Shown here: one piece after another, positions 58,839 through 64,000 of the stretch
How the letters are laid out: the number at the start of each line of letters is the position of its first letter
Position numbering within the stretch: position 1 is the stretch's first letter
Assembly: GCA_030248215.1 (NCBI GenBank)
Contig: JASANG010002571.1
Coordinates: 1 to 64,000, forward strand
Length of the DNA: 64,000 bases
DNA from: Enoplolaimus lenunculus
Lineage: Eukaryota > Nematoda > Enoplea > Enoplida > Thoracostomopsidae
Direction: 5' to 3'
Made by a program: the position numbers and the translations under genes
Notes under the pieces: model-generated
What the model was told of the DNA's origin: nothing
What the model saw: the letters and a program-made list of their open reading frames with translations, nothing else
The model's database searches: none

Positions 58839-59048
58839 CACTACAAAAAATGGAGAGTCAAATTGACTCTCTTCGAAATAGGCTTTTCGGGACTACGCAC
58901 ACTGAGTCAAAATTCGACTCCACCAGAGTCACATTCGACTGACTTGGTCGCACGTTTGACTCTGGCGGAGTGGAATTTGACTCAGTTTGTGTAGTCCCAA
59001 AAAGCCTAGTTTGGAGTGAGTCATTTTGACCCACCATTTTTTGCAGTG
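58839..59048. mobile_element. MITE, GAGTCAAATTGACTC family
   Basis: Starts CACTACAAAAAATGG and ends CCATTTTTTGCAGTG. It lies about 110 bp from the previous copy and is more diverged. Confidence 0.75.
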
Positions 59049-59281
59049 TGTATATAAGAAACGATTTTCGCTCCTTCAAGAAATAGTTCTCTTATATTCC
59101 ACAATAAATTTTCGGATCTAAACGAGTTGCTCATAATCGAATTCCAAGAGTATTTCGGGTTAAACTCAGGCTCCCGCCCAACCTATGTTTAAATTTTGGA
59201 TGCATTATATTTTGTAATGTATAGTCTAGAAAATGACCCAAAACCAATTACGCCAAGGCTTTAGGCTTAAAAATATGTTTA

Positions 59282-59632
59282 TACTCTCTAAAAGCTAAAA
59301 CTAACTTGATTTTATGCTTAAGCTAATCCACCATTATTAAATCAACTTTCTAGATTAACTAAACTAACAGGCAGGTTTTACGCTTAAACTCGTTTAAAAT
59401 CTTACATATTTTCAGTTTAAGCTAAACTTAATGAACTCTTAGATATACGGATGCACTTGTTACTTAATCTAAAAATAAGTTTACTTAAACTCGTATTAAA
59501 CTTAAAAACACGTTAGTTTAAGTAAAACTTGAAATTGTAGTCTGTTTAGTCCGTCCCGCCATTTAAGTTTTACTTAACCTAATATTCAAGTTTAGTTAAG
59601 CTATAAATTAAGTTTAAGTTTTTAGAGAGTAC
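59282..59632. mobile_element. MITE with TACTCTCTAAAA ends
   Basis: TACTCTCTAAAAGCTAAAAC at the left and TTAAGTTTTTAGAGAGTAC at the right. The interior is made of alternating TTAAGTTTA / TAAACTTAA words, which gives strong self-complementarity. Confidence 0.65.
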
Positions 59633-59935
59633 TGCTGTCCAAACCTTTGCTTAGTTAATTTTAGCATGAACTATGAAACACACAATTTGAAAATTTTTCA
59701 ATACACATTAACAGAAAATTTAATGAATAAATTTCATTTCTGCGGGTTTTTTTCAATTTTGAAATTCGAAAAATATCCAAAACCGAAAATATCGGAAAAT
59801 TCCGGTTAAAAAATACCGGATTTAATGCCAAAACTGGACAGTACAAAAAATATCGCATTTCGTTGTGGGAATTTCGGTTGAACTGTGCCCAGTTGAGATC
59901 AAACCTGATACTTTTCTTGTGTAGCAGGCCTATTT

Positions 59936-60127
59936 GCCCCATGTATAGAATAGGGCTGGATCGTTTTCCGGAGGGGCTATAATAGAGTCAGTTTAAGCTT
60001 TAGAATAATTTTATTGCTTAGGCTTACGCTTAGGCTTAGGCTTAAGAATAGGTTCATCCATATTCTTAGGCTTAGGCTTACGAATATGCTTATACTACTG
60101 TTTCGGCTCTGTTCTATGCATGGGCCC
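59936..60127. mobile_element. Telomere-repeat MITE, GGCCCATGTATAGAACAGGG type (good copy)
   Basis: Left end CCCCATGTATAGAATAGGGC, right end CTGTTCTATGCATGGGCCCC; inner GCTTAGGCTTAGGCTTA twice. Both ends and the telomere-like tract are preserved. Confidence 0.75.
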
Positions 60128-62099
60128 CCTATTTTATACTTGATTGTACTATGAAATTTCTAAAATTGTATTAAAATATACAGGATACCGGTTGTATCAT
60201 AATGTTCATTTTGCGGCTTGTGTGTTTTGTCGATTTTCCGCGGTGTGTTTTATGGCAGGAAATTAAACTTTTAAATTGAGCAGGGAATTTTTAGTATTTG
60301 TCTGAAAAACTAATTTCTTGATCAATTTTAGGTTCACTGTAAGTATACCCAAACCTGTAGCCAGTTCAACATGCTACAAATGTCAGAACAATTGCGGTAG
60401 GGTCATCATGACGGGATTTCACCGTGCAAACAATGCTAAGGATTGCGCTATATTTTACTAAGCCCCCTGCGGCAACGTAGCGGCGAGCATAGCGCAACCC
60501 TAAAACTGTTCCGGGGGTTTAAGGGATATTCAAAATTACATTTTTTGAAGGCGGCTGAGTCCGCCTGGCGCAATAATATATATTTTGCATTGATGCATGG
60601 GCCACTTTATTTTGCGTTTGGTGTGTGGTTTTTGCCATCGTCAATTGACGCTTGCCGTCTGCCATACAAGTGTAGCAAGTGGTGCTACTATTTTTTTCGA
60701 GTAATTTTAAATTTTTAAAATTCAATTGACGACTACTATCAACTTAATAAACCGTAAGCGTTGTTAGGTGCTAACAATTTTCAGTGAAGCTGTACAGCTG
60801 ATACGTTTGCAATACAGTAGTTGTCAATTAAGACAAAACGGAAAATAGTAAATGTAAACGGCCAGCATACAAACTTATAGGCAGTTGTTTATTGATTCGC
60901 ATTATTGAACAGTAGCCGTCAATTGCTCAACACTTGTATAACAGTAGCTGTCTATGCCTGATCACGGAAGAAGAGTAGGCGTAAATTAAACAGACAAGTA
61001 TTGTCAAATATTTAGTTTTAGCTTTAAAGTTGACTCTTATACAACAGCCCCACTGGAAAATGTTCCAACCCTACATGGGCGGCGTCTCCTGTATTGCGCA
61101 GCAAAGACTATTTTCCCGCTGTTTTTGGCTTATGCGCAGTACGGGAACTAAGGTTTGCTGGGGGACAGGACGGGGCACAGCGCAAAACTGATTTCAAACT
61201 AGGCATTCCGGCAATGTCAGTAGTGACTTTTGGCCAGAAATTTTTAAATTTTTTATTTTTGCGCTATATTTTTGGCCTGAAAAGCAATGCACAGTACGGG
61301 AATTGACGTTTGCCGGGAGCGGGGCGGAGCGGGGCCCAGCCCTAAACTGATATCTGTGTGTCTATGTGTGACGAAAACTAGACATTGGCTGCGGCAAACT
61401 TTGTTGGCCTCCGACGTCAGCTCCAGGATTTTGAACCACCGGTTGCTCTTAATCCGAACACTTTTAGGCCCAACGTGCGCCCCTAACCCCAATTTGTCGA
61501 ATGTACGTAGTCCAAAATTTTTAAATTTTACATTTTTCATTCTTGTATAGTTTTTAAAAGCCTAGACTGCACATTGTATTAATGATTGCTTGCTAAAACA
61601 AACTTTTTAAACACTTTATTTTTTCATACATAATGCTGGTGCTGGCTGGAAAAAGCAAAAAGTCAGATTTTGGGACTTGGCTGGTTGTGTCTTCCTTGTC
61701 GAGATTTGGCCATGGCATTTGCCTATACACCGGGTGCAATTTTTTATTGTTTCATGTTTAATTTGTTGTTTTTGAAATTTTACCCGCAATAAAAACCTGG
61801 ACTATATTTAATATGCCCACGGAAGGCTGCGATCTGTTTCGGTACAATCCTGTACCCAAAAATTGTTTTTATCTTTAAACCCCTCGGTTTTTAATTTTTT
61901 AAAAAGCTATTAATATTAAAATTTGACGAATTTCTGCATATTTTAAAATTCATTTTTTCAGCTATTGCGCGATACAAAAAATGTTTTTTATAATTTTAAA
62001 TTTATGCGAGAAGGTGAACATTTTGTAGGGCTCGTGGAAAAGGCAGAGGTCGAATACCTGTTCGTACCTAGAGGAACACCTTCGGTGGATAATTTTCCT

Positions 62100-62281
62100 G
62101 GCCAATGTAAAGAACAGGGCCGGAACAGCAAGCCTAATAGCCTAAGCCTAAGCGTAAGGAGCATATTTCTAAGCCTAAGCCTAAGCCTAAGCCGAGCAAA
62201 AAAATAGTCTAAAGCTTAAGCTTTTTACTTTATTGCAGTCCAACAGTAAAACGTTCCGCCCCTGATTCTAATACATGGGCC
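62100..62281. mobile_element. Telomere-repeat MITE nested in the 2.4-kb element
   Basis: Left end GGCCAATGTAAAGAACAGGG, AAGCCTAAGCCTAAGCCTAA, CAGTCCAACAGTAAAACGTT, right end CTAATACATGGGCC. Its right portion is the start of the tandem array that follows. Confidence 0.72.
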
Positions 62282-62540
62282 ATTATCCTTCCCCTTCCCC
62301 CTCTACGCCCGCCCCACAATACTTTTTCAATAAGCTTCTTATTGCAGTCCAACAGTAAAACGTTCCGCCCCTGATTCTAATACATGGGCCATTTTCCTTC
62401 CCCTTCCCCCTCTACGCCCGCCCCACAATACTTTTTTCAATAAGCTTTTTATTGCAGTCCAACAGTAAAACGTTCCGCCCCTGATTCTAATACATGGGCC
62501 ATTTTCCTTCCCCTTCCCCCTCTACGCCCGCCCCACAATA
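62221..62540. repeat. Three tandem units of about 120 bp
   Basis: Three copies of a unit spanning CAGTCCAACAGTAAAACGTT, ATTCTAATACATGGGCCATT and CCCCTTCCCCCTCTACGCCC (62236, 62344 and 62455 onwards); the first copy overlaps the right end of the MITE at 62100-62281. Nearly identical, so recent. Confidence 0.85.
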
Positions 62541-62973
62541 TAGGGGCTGTCAGTGGGATCATTACAAGCAACTGTAGTTGTCAGTATAGATTAAATTTCT
62601 ACTAGTAGTTGTCAATTGAAAACACAGACATTTACACTGTTGACAACTACTGTTCCCAGTGAAATACAGCAAGTGTCAATTGGTTGTTACATTTTTGCAC
62701 CGAAGCTGTTGATCACGGACGAAAATATTACAGGTATTGTAAACTCTTCCATTCACAAAAACCACGTTTACACCTACTTGCTTTAATTTTTGACAAAATA
62801 AAAATTAAAGAAATTTGTGCAAAAATTTAAAGAGAAGTCGTAATCAACAATTCAAAATGTATAGACGCTGTTAATAAAACCATAATGTGAAATCCCAACA
62901 CGGCAAGCGTCAATTGACGATGGCAAAAACCACACACCAAACGCAAAATAAAGTGGCCCATGCATGAGTATAT

Positions 62974-63837
62974 TGGCCAATGTATTGCACAGGTGCTTAG
63001 TGCAGCGCAGCCACTCCTGTATGGCGGCCGAATTTTCTGCTGTTTGGTAGGAAAATATAGAAAATTTTAATGCCTAGATATTCCCCTGGGTTGGTAGAAA
63101 AAATCAGAAGCATAGGTTTTGGTTGGAAAACGGAATGTGGAAAATTCTAATGCCTAGATTTTTAACCTGGGTTGGTAGGGAAAATCTGAAGCATAGGTTT
63201 TGGTTGGAAAACGGAATGTGGAAAATTCTAATGCCTAGATTTTTAACCTGGGTTGGTAGGGAAAATCTGAAGCATAGGTTTTGGTTGGAAAACGGAATGT
63301 GGAAAATTCTAATGCCTAGATTTTTAACCTGGATTGGTAGGGAAAATCTGAAGCATAGGTTTTGGTTGGAAAACGGAATGTGGAAAATTCTAATGCCTAG
63401 ATTTTTAACCTGGGTTGGTAGGGAAAATCTGAAGCATAGGTTTTGGTTGGAAAACGGGAAAAGTGGAAAATTATAAGACCTAGATTTTTACCCTACCCAT
63501 GAAAAATCTAAGCTTTTAAAATTTCCACGTTTCCAGTTTTCCAAAACAAACTTTACACTTTAAATTTCACCTACCAACCAAGGAAAAGTCTAGACGTTTA
63601 AATTTTCCACTTTTCCCGTTTTCCAAATAAATTTTACACACTACAGATTTTCCCTACCGAACCAGGGAATATCCAAGTTTATGAATTTTCCACTTTTCCA
63701 AAGCAAAACCTATGTCTGTGAATTTTCCTACCAACCAGTGGAAAATCAGGCCGTCATACAGGAGTGGCTGCGCTGCACTCCTGGTTATAAGTTTTCCACT
63801 CTGGAAAACTGGAAGCCCCTGTTCTATACATGGACCA
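62974..63837. mobile_element. Inverted-repeat element with an internal 81-bp array
   Basis: Ends GGCCAATGTATTGCACAGG and CCTGTTCTATACATGGACC resemble those of the telomere-repeat MITEs. Next come inverted AGTGCAGCGCAGCCACTCCT and its complement at 63758-63777. Inside, about 4.5 units of 81 bp (63121, 63202, 63283, 63364, 63445) with GGTTGGAAAACGGAATGTGG, followed by diverged units in the opposite orientation (63490-63740). The whole can fold on itself. Confidence 0.75.
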
Positions 63838-64000
63838 GTATATTTAACATTTTTGACTGGAATATCCCAGTTAATAAGCATGTAATTTAATATCTTTTTC
63901 GAGTCCATGTCTGTCTGTAGAAAGTAAACGCTTAAAGCTGAGCCTTCTACCATCTGTTTGTACCAGTTGGCAACTGAACCATCTTTAAACATTAATTGTT

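Larger units (their letters stand above)
60593..62966. mobile_element. 2.4-kb non-autonomous element with about 65-bp inverted ends
   Basis: The left end 60593-60657 (ATGCATGGGCCACTTTATTT, GTGTGGTTTTTGCCATCGTC, AATTGACGCTTGCC) is repeated in reverse at 62903-62966. The interior carries scattered GTTGTCAATTG words, an imperfect internal duplication (61130-61210 versus 61285-61350), the nested MITE at 62100 and its tandem units. No protein-coding evidence. Confidence 0.75.
53410..64000. other. Gene-poor, repeat-rich right flank
   Basis: No exon with both splice signals and protein-like sequence was found on either strand. The stretch is filled with MITEs (54044, 55791, 56472, 57097, 57980, 58532, 58839, 59282, 59936), a 2.4-kb inverted-repeat element and an inverted-repeat block with an 81-bp array. 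Stretches 54490-55790, 56050-56300 and 57490-57960 show only AT-rich sequence. Confidence 0.55.

Noticed and set aside
63123-63476. 117-codon ORF of 27-residue repeats
   Set aside because: By-product of the 81-bp array inside an inverted-repeat element.

Overview
This is a eukaryotic, animal-type window: AT-rich, intron-rich, with GT-AG introns whose acceptors mostly read TTTCAG or TTTTAG, many short inverted-repeat transposons and several minisatellites. Many of the dispersed elements carry short runs of TTAGGC/GCCTAA, the telomeric hexamer of nematodes. That makes a nematode the best guess, but the assignment is an inference. I saw no reverse transcriptase, transposase, LTR or virus-like element.

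Two host genes are readable, arranged head to head. (1) Minus strand, 44137 down to position 10 and continuing off the left edge: one giant gene. I resolve 35 exons whose phases join without a break into 2,384 codons. It starts MAHQRTSISSRPT, carries six canonical EF-hands arranged as three pairs, and then becomes a very long coiled-coil rod. Each EF pair is encoded by the same three-exon module (31 nt or shorter, then 144 nt, then 59-86 nt) with the same phases. Most rod exons are 74-85 codons, begin and end in phase 0, and encode one diverged repeat each. I do not recognise a named family; a calcium-responsive filament or scaffold protein is the natural reading. (2) Plus strand, 48093 to 53295: a nine-exon TALE homeobox gene of the PREP/PKNOX (MEIS-related) class, 537 codons, with both N-terminal PBX-interaction blocks and a homeodomain containing PYP and WFINARRR.

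Layout. 10-20211: rod exons, separated by introns with a 23-bp minisatellite (about 945-1345), MITEs and an 87/88-bp satellite (12555-13945). 20212-25124: a 4.9-kb intron holding a 2.1-kb inverted-repeat element and a 2.2-kb, 25/26-bp satellite. 25125-42019: the three EF-hand modules and their linkers, with a 45-bp array (32205-33005) and a 32-bp satellite (39380-40600). 43110-44137: first exon and a seven-fold array of it. 44138-48092: intergenic, with a tRNA-related repeat array. 48093-53295: the homeobox gene. 53296-64000: no gene seen, only repeats, including a 2.4-kb inverted-repeat element and an inverted-repeat block with an 81-bp array.

The most unusual signals are the first-exon array with intact splice sites (a potential source of variable N-terminal repeats), the threefold EF-hand exon module, the exon-per-repeat rod with a near-identical 430-bp tract shared by two exons, and transposons carrying telomere-like sequence. 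Exon joins were made by eye from splice signals, phase and protein similarity; no alignment or RNA evidence was available.
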